This document shows, one piece after another, positions 25,216 through 32,913 of a DNA stretch of 52,725 nucleotides. The stretch is from contig NZ_RAWG01000026.1 of the NCBI RefSeq assembly GCF_003611735.1, forward strand, positions 1-52,725, read 5' to 3'. Source of the stretch: Corallococcus sicarius (lineage in GTDB: Bacteria; Myxococcota; Myxococcia; Myxococcales; Myxococcaceae). The position numbers and the translations under genes are program-made. Position 1 is the first letter of the stretch, and each line of letters opens with the position of its first letter. The notes under the pieces were generated by a model that was not told the origin of the DNA, did not search any database, and worked only from the letters and a program-made list of their open reading frames with translations.

Positions 25216-25249
25216 GCCTCCCGGGTTCACAGGGCCATTTCCCGGAGGC
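25216..25249 (+). promoter_or_regulatory. Hairpin covering the ribosome binding site of the next gene
   Basis: GCCTCCCGGG (25216-25225) pairs with CCCGGAGGC (25241-25249), with one bulged C, around a 15-nt loop. The right arm contains GGAGG, the ribosome binding site of the lipoprotein gene starting at 25258, so the fold would hide it. It could equally be a terminator for the chemoreceptor gene. Confidence 0.35.
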
Positions 25250-25257
25250 ATCACCCC

Positions 25258-26295
25258 ATGAAGCGATACGGAAGAATGGCTTTCATCTCGGCGTACGGGC
25301 TGCTGGCCCTGGGCCTCATCGGTTGTGGAAGCGCCGAGGACGCCCCGGAACCCCTCCCCCTCGGGGACGCGCCCCCGGGCACGTCCCGCGCGGCCCTCAC
25401 GGTGTATGAACAAGCCGCGCTGGACACGGCCCAGGACTCGGCGAGCTGCACGCCGCTGGGGAACTTCTACTGGGAGCTTGGCAATGGCGCGGGGCCGCTC
25501 CACGGGCTCACGCGAGGCAGCGGCGTGTCCGCCACGACGGTGATGCCCATCGCCTCCGCGAGCAAGTGGCTGTACGCGGGGGCCTACGTGCAGGCGAAGG
25601 GGTACGCGAACCTCACCCCGGACGAGAAGAAGCGGCTCAACTTCACCAGCGGCTACATCGACGAGCACTCCAACCTGTGTGGGGATGCCGGGACGACTGT
25701 CTCGGATTGCTACGGCCCCGCCTACAAGAACGTCTCCTATCGCCCGCTGCAGAACGGCCGGTTCTTCTACAACGGGGGCCACATGCAGAAGCTGGCCCTG
25801 GACGACATCGGCGCCAGGAGCGGCACGGGGTTGGTGAGCGTCATGGACTGGCTCAACAACCGGCTGGGCACCACCCTGCCGGAGTCCGACAGCGACGTGG
25901 CGACGGCCGGGGGCTTCACGGGCAGCGCGGCGCACTACCGCGTCTTCCTGATGAAGCTCCTCAACAACCAGTACGAGCTGTCCTCCAGGCTGACCGTGGA
26001 CTCCGTTCCGGCCTGGGAGGGGGGCCCCAACGTGTCCTCCACGCCGTGGACGGGAGGCCCGGCGTATTACGGGCTCGGGCACTGGATCGAGGGAGAGACG
26101 GTCAACGGCGTGTGGACCGTGACGGGCCACTCCTCGCCGGGAGCGTTCGGCTTCTATCCCTGGGTCAACGCCGCCAGGACCCAGTACATGCTCCTGGCGC
26201 GCCATCGCCAGTTCGGCGGGGGCGAAGGCGAGAAGTCCCGCGTCTGTGCCCAGGCCATCCGCAAGGCCTACGAATCGGGCGTGCCGCAGCCGTAG
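25258..26295 (+). CDS. Lipoprotein with divergent SxxK serine-hydrolase domain
   Basis: A 345-residue lipoprotein (signal KRYGRMAFISAYGLLAL, lipobox LIGC). IASASKWLYAG supplies an SxxK motif, FFYNGGHMQKLA sits where the YxN motif is expected, and TGHSSPGAFGFYPW resembles the third HxG-type motif, so it probably has the beta-lactamase / penicillin-binding fold, much diverged. Six cysteines suggest disulfides and export. The substrate is not known and loss of activity is possible, since the second motif is YNG rather than YxN. GGAGG lies 9 nt before the ATG, within a possible hairpin. Confidence 0.65.
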   Translation: MKRYGRMAFISAYGLLALGLIGCGSAEDAPEPLPLGDAPPGTSRAALTVYEQAALDTAQDSASCTPLGNFYWELGNGAGPLHGLTRGSGVSATTVMPIASASKWLYAGAYVQAKGYANLTPDEKKRLNFTSGYIDEHSNLCGDAGTTVSDCYGPAYKNVSYRPLQNGRFFYNGGHMQKLALDDIGARSGTGLVSVMDWLNNRLGTTLPESDSDVATAGGFTGSAAHYRVFLMKLLNNQYELSSRLTVDSVPAWEGGPNVSSTPWTGGPAYYGLGHWIEGETVNGVWTVTGHSSPGAFGFYPWVNAARTQYMLLARHRQFGGGEGEKSRVCAQAIRKAYESGVPQP

Positions 26296-26455
26296 CCGGA
26301 AACGCCGGAGACGGGTCGCACATGCCTCACAGGCGGGGCGGACGAGACACTGGGTCTGCCTTGAATTCTCATAAGTCGATTTGACCGGCGCTCGCCAGGA
26401 TTCCTACCGTCTCGTTCCGTTGCGCCCAACCCGACGCGCGGAACCGAGGCGGAAG

Positions 26456-27202
26456 ATGAGAAAGCTCCTGTTGTGTGGACTCACGATGGTGCTGGCACTG
26501 GGCTGTTCCGATGGACCGGCGGAGCAGGGGGACGCGGCGGAAGGCTTCGCGCTGCTCCAGCGCGACGCCACCACGCTCGAGGCCACCTACCGCGCGGGCG
26601 GCGCGTCCGTTCGCGCGCTGGTGGTCGAGACCTCCCGGGACGTCGTCGAGGTGACCTACGACTTCGGTGAGACGGTCATCGGCTTCCACATCGACTACAA
26701 CCAGGGCGTCGGGAACTTCTCGCCGAGCGGCAACCCGCTCGATGCGGCGCAGGCCCAGCTGCTGACCCCGCTGCTCGAGGGGATCTCCAAGGTCATCCCG
26801 GAGGAGGACGGCGGGCAGCGCACGCGGGTGGAGAACGCGGCGATGCGCCAGACGAGCTTCATGCAGATCGTGCCGGTGGGCGAGCTGCTCACGCCGTACC
26901 AGTTCGTCTCCGAGCGCGGCTGGACCCACATCTCCTGCTCCTGCGGCAACCAGTACATCGGGTCCGGCTACTACCGTCAGGCCGGCATGGGCTGCGGCTG
27001 CAACGGCGGCGACAATGGCTGCAAGGGCCGCTGTGGTCAGGGCTGCGGCGTCACCAGCACCCCCCGGTGCGTGGGCACGACGGCGTACACGCAGGACTGC
27101 GCCAAGCACGACTACGGCCTCGGCAGCTTCGCGGCGGCCTCGGACGACTATTCGTTCGCGTCCAACAACTGCAGCTGCAGCGGGGTCGGCACCTGCTACT
27201 AG
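26456..27202 (+). CDS. Cys-rich lipoprotein with phospholipase A2-like CxxHD motif
   Basis: A 248-residue lipoprotein (RKLLLCGLTMVLA, lipobox ALGC). Residues 20-150 are without recognised domain. The C-terminal 90 residues have fourteen cysteines and include AYTQDCAKHDYGLG followed by DDYSFASNNCSC. CxxHD with a downstream Asp recalls the His-Asp active site of secreted phospholipases A2, but the N-terminal calcium-loop pattern is not clear, so this is a hypothesis. It is the first of three plus-strand genes for exported proteins, and its stop overlaps the beginning of the next reading frame. GAGGCGGAAG precedes the ATG. Confidence 0.6.
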   Translation: MRKLLLCGLTMVLALGCSDGPAEQGDAAEGFALLQRDATTLEATYRAGGASVRALVVETSRDVVEVTYDFGETVIGFHIDYNQGVGNFSPSGNPLDAAQAQLLTPLLEGISKVIPEEDGGQRTRVENAAMRQTSFMQIVPVGELLTPYQFVSERGWTHISCSCGNQYIGSGYYRQAGMGCGCNGGDNGCKGRCGQGCGVTSTPRCVGTTAYTQDCAKHDYGLGSFAAASDDYSFASNNCSCSGVGTCY

Positions 27203-27795
27203 CCTCCCTTCCCAGACTCCTCGTCGCGTGGGCCCTCGTCGCGGGTGCGGTCCTCGGATGCAGTCGCGCCTCCGGCCCCTGTCCGGAGGGCGCGCGGCTG
27301 CATGGCCACGCGCCGCCGGAGGGGACCCTTCAATGGTGCGCCAGACCCGACGGCACGAAGCATGGCCGCTGGGCGGAGTGGCATCCCAACGGCAAGGCCA
27401 AGACCGAAGGGAGCTACGTCAACGGCAAGATGGAAGGCCGCTGGGTGAGCTCCTTCGAGACGGGCGTGAAGCAGTCCGAGGGCGAGTACCGCGGCGGCCT
27501 CAAGCAGGGCCTCTGGACCCTCTACTACGAAGAGGGACAGAAGAACCGCGAGGAACTCCACTCCGCCGGCTCGCGCGAGGTGAAGTGGAGCGCGTGGCGC
27601 TCGGACGGGACGAAGTGGGCTGAAGGGACCCTGCTCGGGCACCGCGCGCAGGGCCTCTACTCGGAGTGGCACCCGAACGGCGTGCTGGCCGTGCAGGGCC
27701 ACTACGAGAATGGCGGGAAGACCGGCGAGTGGAAGTACTGGAGCGTCGAGGGCAAGGCCTCGGACGCGCCGCAGGGCGACTTCGCGAGGGACTGA
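27193..27795 (+). CDS. Lipoprotein with MORN-like (YwqK-type) repeats
   Basis: About 200 residues, with a hydrophobic signal (RLLVAWALVAGAVL) and lipobox VLGC. The body consists of repeats of the type KHGRWAEWHPNGKAKTEGSY, MEGRWVSSFETGVKQSEGEY and KTGEWKYWSVEG, as in MORN-like or YwqK-family proteins. No enzymatic motif. The start is uncertain: there is no ATG, GTG or TTG in frame between 27067 and the lipobox, so CTG 27193, overlapping the stop of the preceding gene, is proposed; the GTG at 27067 would give 42 residues that are only the wrong frame of that gene. The repeat family is often a scaffold on the cell surface. Confidence 0.65.
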   Translation: MLLASLPRLLVAWALVAGAVLGCSRASGPCPEGARLHGHAPPEGTLQWCARPDGTKHGRWAEWHPNGKAKTEGSYVNGKMEGRWVSSFETGVKQSEGEYRGGLKQGLWTLYYEEGQKNREELHSAGSREVKWSAWRSDGTKWAEGTLLGHRAQGLYSEWHPNGVLAVQGHYENGGKTGEWKYWSVEGKASDAPQGDFARD

Positions 27796-27801
27796 AAGCG
27801 C

Positions 27802-29004
27802 ATGAGGCTCCATCGCCCGCTCGGGCCCGCCGTCGCGCTGCTCCTCGCGGCGGCGGGTGCGTGTGGTGGACCGCCCGCGCCCGTTCCCGCGGTGCAGCGG
27901 CAGGCCGTGGTGGGCGGTGTGCCCGAGCCGGGCTCTCCGGCCGTGGGAGCCATCCTCCCGGTGGCGCCGACCTGCGGCGAGCCGGCCGAGGCCTCGCCCG
28001 TCCTCTGCACGGGGACGTTGATCGCGCCCCGGGTCGTCCTGACCGCGGCGCATTGCGTGGAGAACGTGGACGCGCCGCAGCTGCTCTCCGTGGTGTTCGC
28101 GCCCGAGCCGGCACATGCGCTCCCCAGCGAGCGTGTGCGAGCTGTCGAGGGCCGGCTGCACCCCGACTGGCATGCGGGAGCGCATGACCTGGGGGTGTTG
28201 ATCCTCGCCGAGGATGCGCCTGTCGCGCCGGTGGCGCCAGGCATGGCCGCGCTGCCGGCGGACGTGGTGGGGCGGACCACGCGGGTGGTGGGATTCGGTG
28301 TCGACGACCAGGGCCGGATGGGCAGCCGGCGCAGCGGCACGGCCCGGGTGACAGCGGTCCAGGCGGAGACCTTCTCCCTCTCGGCCGCGCCCGGGATGTC
28401 GTGCGGCGGAGACAGCGGCGGTCCGTCGTTCCTCGAACTCGACGGCGCCGAGCGCCTCGTCGGCGTCACCTCGTATGGCGACCTTGCTTGCACGACGGGC
28501 ACCAACATGCGCGTCGACGCGCATGCGGCCTTCGTTCAGGCGATCCTCGACGAGGTCGCGGTGGCGCCGCCCACGCGGCCTGCGTTCGACCCGGGGGTGG
28601 ACGCGTGCACCGCGCCGTGCCGGAGTCACGCCGATTGCCCCCTGGGAATGGCATGCGTCACCGGGACGGGAGGAGGCAAGAGCTGCGCGGTGGCGGGCCT
28701 CGAGGCCGGTCGCTTCGGCGCGGTCTGCACCGGGCCTGACGCAGGGCGGCTGTGCGTGAAGGCGGGCGAGGCGTGCCGGCTGTGGCTGCCCTGTTCCGAG
28801 GAGGAGGTGAGCGGGGGCGGCTGCGGGGTCGCGAGGGGCAGCGGAGCGGGGACGTGCGCGGCGCTGCTCGCGCTGACGGTGTTCCTGTCCGGCCGGGGCC
28901 CACGCGCGGGAGCACGGCGCGGTTCTACTGCCGCCCACCGACAGGCCACCGGAGCGGCCTGTCGGTGCGGAGGGGGAAACGGTCAGCGCACCTCGAAGTC
29001 GTAG
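27802..29004 (+). CDS. Trypsin-like serine protease, secreted, with MYXO-CTERM-like tail
   Basis: A 400-residue S1-family protease. The triad is H in VLTAAHCV, D in HDLGVLIL and S in CGGDSGGPS. The N-terminus has a signal with AGACGG, possibly a lipobox. After the protease domain is a Cys-rich region (CTAPCRSHADCPLGMACVTG), then GGGCGVARGSG, a hydrophobic segment (CAALLALTVFL) and an Arg-rich stretch, which resembles the MYXO-CTERM sorting signal. The last 25 residues run past that tail through a strong hairpin (28936-28967) and overlap the convergent gene by 22 bp, so the stop may be wrong (a frameshift) or the protein may simply be long. Confidence 0.82.
   Translation: MRLHRPLGPAVALLLAAAGACGGPPAPVPAVQRQAVVGGVPEPGSPAVGAILPVAPTCGEPAEASPVLCTGTLIAPRVVLTAAHCVENVDAPQLLSVVFAPEPAHALPSERVRAVEGRLHPDWHAGAHDLGVLILAEDAPVAPVAPGMAALPADVVGRTTRVVGFGVDDQGRMGSRRSGTARVTAVQAETFSLSAAPGMSCGGDSGGPSFLELDGAERLVGVTSYGDLACTTGTNMRVDAHAAFVQAILDEVAVAPPTRPAFDPGVDACTAPCRSHADCPLGMACVTGTGGGKSCAVAGLEAGRFGAVCTGPDAGRLCVKAGEACRLWLPCSEEEVSGGGCGVARGSGAGTCAALLALTVFLSGRGPRAGARRGSTAAHRQATGAACRCGGGNGQRTSKS
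28936..28967. terminator. Strong inverted repeat, probable bidirectional terminator
   Basis: CACCGACAGGCC (28936-28947) and GGCCTGTCGGTG (28956-28967) form a perfect 12-bp stem with an 8-nt loop (ACCGGAGC). It sits between the convergent protease and glycosidase-like genes, but within the annotated protease reading frame. Confidence 0.65.
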
Positions 29005-30587
29005 ATGCGCGTCGCCGGGTCGCCGTTCTGGGTCGGGGTGGTGACGTTGAGCTTGATGTAGCGCGCCGAGGTGGCGCTGATGGCGTGGGTGGAGGTGCTG
29101 GCGGTGTTGTTGGTCACCGTCACGGGCGTGCTCCAGGTCGTGCCGTTGCTGGAGGTCTGGACGGTGAAGGCCCGGGTGTTCCAGGTGCTCGCCTCGCCGC
29201 CCGCGCCGGCATGCTTGACGACGAAGCTGCTGACGGTCTGCACCGAGCCGAGATCCACCTGCAGCCACGCCGCGGAGGCCAACGAGCAGAACTTGTCGGT
29301 GGTGCCGCCGGAGACGCTCCCGTTGACCGCCTTGGCCGGCGTCTCGCTGCTGTTGCAGGCGGTGGAGCCCGTCGCCGGTTTGTTGAGCGCCAGGTTGATG
29401 TTGCCCGTGCCCACCGAGACGGTCTGGGTCTTGGTATGGCTGGCGCCGCCGTTGTCCGTCACCGTCAGGCTGACGTTGTAGTTGCCGGCGCTGGCATAGA
29501 CACGGCTGGGGTGGGTGGCGGTGGAGCCGCTGCCGTCGCCGAAGTTCCAGCTGCGCGAGGCGATGGTGCCGTCGCTGTCGGTGGAGGCGTCGCTGAAGGT
29601 CGCGGTCAGTCCGCTCACGGTGACGCCGAAGTTGGCAACTGGCGGGGTGTTGCCGCTGACCGCGGTGTTGATCGCCGCCGCGTACTGCGCGGTGGTGCCC
29701 TGCGCCCCGCACTTCTGGATGTCGTCGTAGAGCCACATGAAGCCGCCGCCAATGCCCGCGGTGCTCTTCCAGTTGCTCATCTTGCTCTGCACGGTGGCCG
29801 GACTGTCACCGCTGGTGCAGCCGGTGCCATGGCGCGACCACAGGCCGGGTTTGACGGTCATGCCCATGGCGGTGTTCCAGCTCGCCGGATTGTTGCCGGC
29901 GCCGCCGTCGTACACCTGGAGGTAGATGCCATCCACCGCGCTGCCGAGGTTGTCCTTGAGGTTCCTCCAGAAGGTCTGCTGGGTGTAGGGCGCGAAGGTG
30001 ATCTTGTAGCCCAGGCCGATGAGCATCTGCCCGAACTGGGTGGTCGGGGCGAGGTCGTAGGCGCTCTCGTCGTCGAAGTTGACCGCGGCGGCGCCGGTGG
30101 CTGTCTTCAGCGCCTGGAAGTTGCGGTACAGGATGCTGTTGCTGCCGGTGCCGCAGACGAGGGTGCTGCCGCAGCCCGCGGCGGTGCCGTTGACCAGCCG
30201 GGCCATGCGCTCGAAGTCGGGAACGCTCCAGGCGCCAATCGACACTTCAATGCGATTGACCGAGGTCGGCGCGGCCTTGAGCGTGGCCAGACGCGTGGGC
30301 CAGGCCGGGTCGCCCATGTAGGCGCCGTTCTTGACCACCGGGATGTCGTTGTAGACGAGGTCGCCGTTGTCCTCGATGTGGAAGCTCCAGAGAATCACGG
30401 TGGTGAAGCCCGAGCTGCGCAGGTCGTCCATCACCGCGGTGCCGCCGGAATAGAACGGGCCACCGCCGTAGATGGCCGAATCGGCGTCGGCCACCGGCGC
30501 GAATGCGGCCAGGGCGAGGGCGGCCAGCGCCGGCCAGGCTCGGCGGGCGGGAAGGAGGCAGGACGAGGGTGGCTTCGACTTCGGCAT
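28983..30587 (-). CDS. Secreted glycosidase-like protein with PKD and discoidin domains
   Basis: A 534-residue exported protein. After a signal peptide (ALAALALAAFAPVADA) comes a catalytic-type region of about 280 residues resembling a GH18-like barrel: FTTVILWSFHIEDNGDL, and AAAVNFDDESAYD in the position of the DxxDxDxE motif, here NFDDE. Then a PKD domain (PPVANFGVTVSG to VTDNGGASHTKTQTVSVG) and a C-terminal F5/8-type discoidin domain (NLALNKPATGS to YIKLNVTTPT) for carbohydrate binding. It probably degrades a polysaccharide outside the cell, but the degenerate motif makes the exact activity unsure. AGGAG with 7-nt spacing precedes the ATG (30585-30587). Ser/Thr/Asn content is higher than in neighbours, as expected for secreted domains. 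Confidence 0.75.
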   Translation of the reverse strand: MPKSKPPSSCLLPARRAWPALAALALAAFAPVADADSAIYGGGPFYSGGTAVMDDLRSSGFTTVILWSFHIEDNGDLVYNDIPVVKNGAYMGDPAWPTRLATLKAAPTSVNRIEVSIGAWSVPDFERMARLVNGTAAGCGSTLVCGTGSNSILYRNFQALKTATGAAAVNFDDESAYDLAPTTQFGQMLIGLGYKITFAPYTQQTFWRNLKDNLGSAVDGIYLQVYDGGAGNNPASWNTAMGMTVKPGLWSRHGTGCTSGDSPATVQSKMSNWKSTAGIGGGFMWLYDDIQKCGAQGTTAQYAAAINTAVSGNTPPVANFGVTVSGLTATFSDASTDSDGTIASRSWNFGDGSGSTATHPSRVYASAGNYNVSLTVTDNGGASHTKTQTVSVGTGNINLALNKPATGSTACNSSETPAKAVNGSVSGGTTDKFCSLASAAWLQVDLGSVQTVSSFVVKHAGAGGEASTWNTRAFTVQTSSNGTTWSTPVTVTNNTASTSTHAISATSARYIKLNVTTPTQNGDPATRIYDFEVR

Positions 30588-30597
30588 GGTTCGATCT

Positions 30598-30621
30598 CCT
30601 GTCGCGGGCCTTGGCGACAGG
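30598..30621 (-). promoter_or_regulatory. Hairpin at the ribosome binding site of the glycosidase gene
   Basis: CCTGTCGC (30598-30605) and GCGACAGG (30614-30621) form a perfect 8-bp stem with an 8-nt loop. In the minus-strand mRNA the 3' arm contains the AGG of the AGGAG ribosome binding site, so folding would partly hide it. No known riboswitch class. Confidence 0.4.
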
Positions 30622-30657
30622 CAGACCTTGCGAATGCCGAAATCGGAATGTCAATAT

Positions 30658-30697
30658 CATTCAGATATACTTGAATAATCCGAAAATCGTCTGAATG
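30658..30697. promoter_or_regulatory. Inverted repeats in AT-richer promoter of glycosidase gene
   Basis: CATTCAGA (30658-30665) and TCTGAATG (30690-30697) are perfect inverted repeats. A third related arm, TTGAAT (30671-30676), pairs with ATTCA of the left arm as ATTCA-N8-TGAAT. The stretch 30645-30697 is far less GC-rich than its surroundings. It probably holds the promoter of the minus-strand gene and a regulator site. Confidence 0.4.
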
Positions 30698-30710
30698 CTG
30701 GCGCTGGACC

Positions 30711-32156
30711 TCACCCGGAGAGCAGGGGCAGGAGCAGCTCCCGGAGGTGGTCGGCGAGGAAGCGGTAGCTCACCCCGAGGCGGCCGGCCTCCGCGCGCAG
30801 GTCCGCGCCCTGGAGCACCTTGAACGCGGACTGCCGCGTGGAATTGAAGAGCCGGTCGTCGGTGCCTCCCGGGTTCAGCGAGGGTCCCCACTCCGCCAGG
30901 GGAAACCGTGCCCGCATCCGCTCGCGCTCCAGGTAGTCCAGGTGCTCCGTCGGGCCGGGCTCGGGGGCCTGGTCGACTTCGTTGCTCCAGTCGATGGCGT
31001 GGAGGAACTCCGGGTAGGGCATCAGTCCGCTGGAGGCCAGGGAGCCTCCAGCGAGCGCCGTGAGCGTCGCGTTGATGACCTCTGGCAGGTTGACCAGGTC
31101 GCCGTGGGAGTCCTCGCGGACCGGGGGCACGTAGGCGTAGTAGCAGGAGGTGGGCAGCCCTGGCAGGACCGAGGACTGGAAGAGCACGGTGCCATCCCCG
31201 TTGGAGAGCTTGCCTGGCGCGGGCGTCGGCTGCGAGTGGAGGGTCCAGCCTCCTGGCCCCATGCGCGCCGCGTAGTCCGTCTTCCCGTTCAGGCCGACGA
31301 TGACCACGGTGCGCGACGCGAAGCGCTGGGCCACGTCCTGCGCCTGCAGGCGGGTGAACTGGTAGCCGCTGTAGGAGAAGCGCAGCAGCGGGTCACGCAG
31401 CTGGCGGTGGTAGGAATTGGTCCAGGACTCGGCGCGGTAGAGGTCCTGTCCGGTGCGCACGGGGTACTTCAGCACCGCGTCCAGCTCGGGCAGGCGCGAG
31501 GGCCAATACTCGCGGGGAGCCACGAGGAGGTTGAAGAGACCCGGCATGCTCGCCGCGGACTGGCGCAGGGTGGCATTGCTCACGAGCCAGTCCGCGGGCG
31601 TACCGGTGCCATCCTCGATGACCCGGATGGGCTTGAGGGCGCCCCAGAAGGGCGGCGCGCAGAACACGATGTGCTCGATGGCATCATCGAACTCGCGTGT
31701 GGAGGCCAGCATCCGCAGCAGCACGCAACCGCCCATGCTGTGGGTGACGAAGCGCAGCGGCTGCCCGTCCGTGCGCAGGCTTCGCAGGAAGAGCGCCAGC
31801 CGCTGTGCCTCGATGCCGATGCCGTCGCGCCAGTCGAAGTTGAAGCGACCCCACCCGATGTCCGCGAGACAGTCGGCGTAGTGATCGCCGATGACGGGCA
31901 GGGTGATCGTGGAGCGTGCGTAGATGAACTGCCCGGGGCTGTCGACTCCGCCCTGGGGCGTGACATTCAAGAAGGCGAGGTTGTCCACCTCGTGCCAGAT
32001 GCCCGTGTCCAGCCAGAGGGTGTCACGGCGTTGCCGGTCGTACAGCTCACTGCCCATCACCCCGTGCAGGAAGATGGCGTGATGGGGCGAGTTGCGGATG
32101 TCATTGAGCCATCCGGGCCAGACCTCGTTGGCGTAATAGTCTTGCTTGAGCAGCAT
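30711..32156 (-). CDS. LCAT-like lipase/acyltransferase (alpha/beta hydrolase)
   Basis: A 481-residue alpha/beta hydrolase. The oxyanion region is FLHGVMGSELYD (residues 29-40), the nucleophile S140 is in VTHSMGGCVLL, a catalytic Asp is likely in SNGDGTVLF and the His in DSHGDLV, the order seen in lecithin:cholesterol acyltransferase-type proteins (PF02450). No signal peptide is visible, so it acts in the cytosol or leaves by another route. Substrates may be phospholipids or esters; unknown. It is upstream of the glycosidase gene on the same strand but separated by 123 bp with its own promoter-like sequence. Confidence 0.78.
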   Translation of the reverse strand: MLLKQDYYANEVWPGWLNDIRNSPHHAIFLHGVMGSELYDRQRRDTLWLDTGIWHEVDNLAFLNVTPQGGVDSPGQFIYARSTITLPVIGDHYADCLADIGWGRFNFDWRDGIGIEAQRLALFLRSLRTDGQPLRFVTHSMGGCVLLRMLASTREFDDAIEHIVFCAPPFWGALKPIRVIEDGTGTPADWLVSNATLRQSAASMPGLFNLLVAPREYWPSRLPELDAVLKYPVRTGQDLYRAESWTNSYHRQLRDPLLRFSYSGYQFTRLQAQDVAQRFASRTVVIVGLNGKTDYAARMGPGGWTLHSQPTPAPGKLSNGDGTVLFQSSVLPGLPTSCYYAYVPPVREDSHGDLVNLPEVINATLTALAGGSLASSGLMPYPEFLHAIDWSNEVDQAPEPGPTEHLDYLERERMRARFPLAEWGPSLNPGGTDDRLFNSTRQSAFKVLQGADLRAEAGRLGVSYRFLADHLRELLLPLLSG

Positions 32157-32241
32157 GGGCCCCCCGGGAGCTTGAAGCTAGGGAGCCCCCGCGGCCGGGC
32201 ACAATCACCCTGGGGGGACGGGCGGGAGCGCGAAGGCTCCG

Positions 32242-32913
32242 TCACCGGCCGGCAGCGCGTCCCCAGCGGAGCGCGAACCCCAGATGGCCCGTCAGCGGCC
32301 GGCGGCCTCCTCCCAGGTCGAGCGGAAGCTCGAGGCCGCCCTCCGCTCGCAGTTCGAGGGACGGACCCAGCCGGTACGCGACGCCCAGCGAACCGCCCGG
32401 TGAGGCGAGCAGGTGCGCGCCGTTGAACCTGCCTTGAAAGACGGTGAGCGGTCCCGCGAAGGCCCCCATCAGCGAGGCTCCCCCGGTGACGGTCCACGTT
32501 CGATTGATGCGGTAGTCGAGCAGCGCCTGCGCCCCGAGGCGCAAGTTGACGGGCTCCGTGGAGTTGTTGGTGACGGGCACGTACCAGGCACCCGCGCTCG
32601 GGGCGACCGACAACGTCCAGGGAGACCGGTTGACGAGCCGATGCCGGGTCCCGAGTTCGAGGCCCAGCAAGGTGAGGCGACCGCCCCAATCCCAGTTCTC
32701 GCCGGCCCCCTTGCGGAAGGTGAGTTCGGGATTGGGCAGATACGCCCGCTCCCGGCCGCGCTCGAAGGCGAGCGCGTTGAGTGAAACGCCGACCTCCGTC
32801 GTCCCCACGGGGGTCGTCGCCGCGCCGAGGTTGCGCGCTCCGCTCAGACAACCGGGGATGAAGAGGAGCATCCCACCCAACCCCAGGGCCCGCGCGGCGT
32901 GCCGCGGCGTCAT
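32242..32913 (-). CDS. Outer-membrane beta-barrel-like lipoprotein
   Basis: About 223 residues. ATG 32913 overlaps the stop of the upstream gene as ATGA (32910-32913), giving a signal ALGLGGMLLF with lipobox IPGC. The rest alternates hydrophobic and polar residues with many Gly/Arg-ended strands (TEVGVSLNALAFERG, RLTLLGLELGTRHRL, LGFALRWGRAAGR), as in small outer-membrane barrels. No known family motif. The gene is coupled to the endonuclease/phosphatase-like gene, suggesting related envelope roles. ATG 32922 is an alternative start three codons earlier. Confidence 0.6.
   Translation of the reverse strand: MTPRHAARALGLGGMLLFIPGCLSGARNLGAATTPVGTTEVGVSLNALAFERGRERAYLPNPELTFRKGAGENWDWGGRLTLLGLELGTRHRLVNRSPWTLSVAPSAGAWYVPVTNNSTEPVNLRLGAQALLDYRINRTWTVTGGASLMGAFAGPLTVFQGRFNGAHLLASPGGSLGVAYRLGPSLELRAEGGLELPLDLGGGRRPLTGHLGFALRWGRAAGR

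Noticed and set aside
13394-26295. Three SxxK serine hydrolases as a beta-lactam resistance set
   Set aside because: They are scattered, differ strongly from each other and lack AmpR-like regulation; peptidase or esterase roles are at least as likely.
27199-29736. 845-codon minus-strand frame
   Set aside because: It spans the protease and MORN-like genes in reverse and part of the glycosidase gene in another frame; the composition is that of a shadow.
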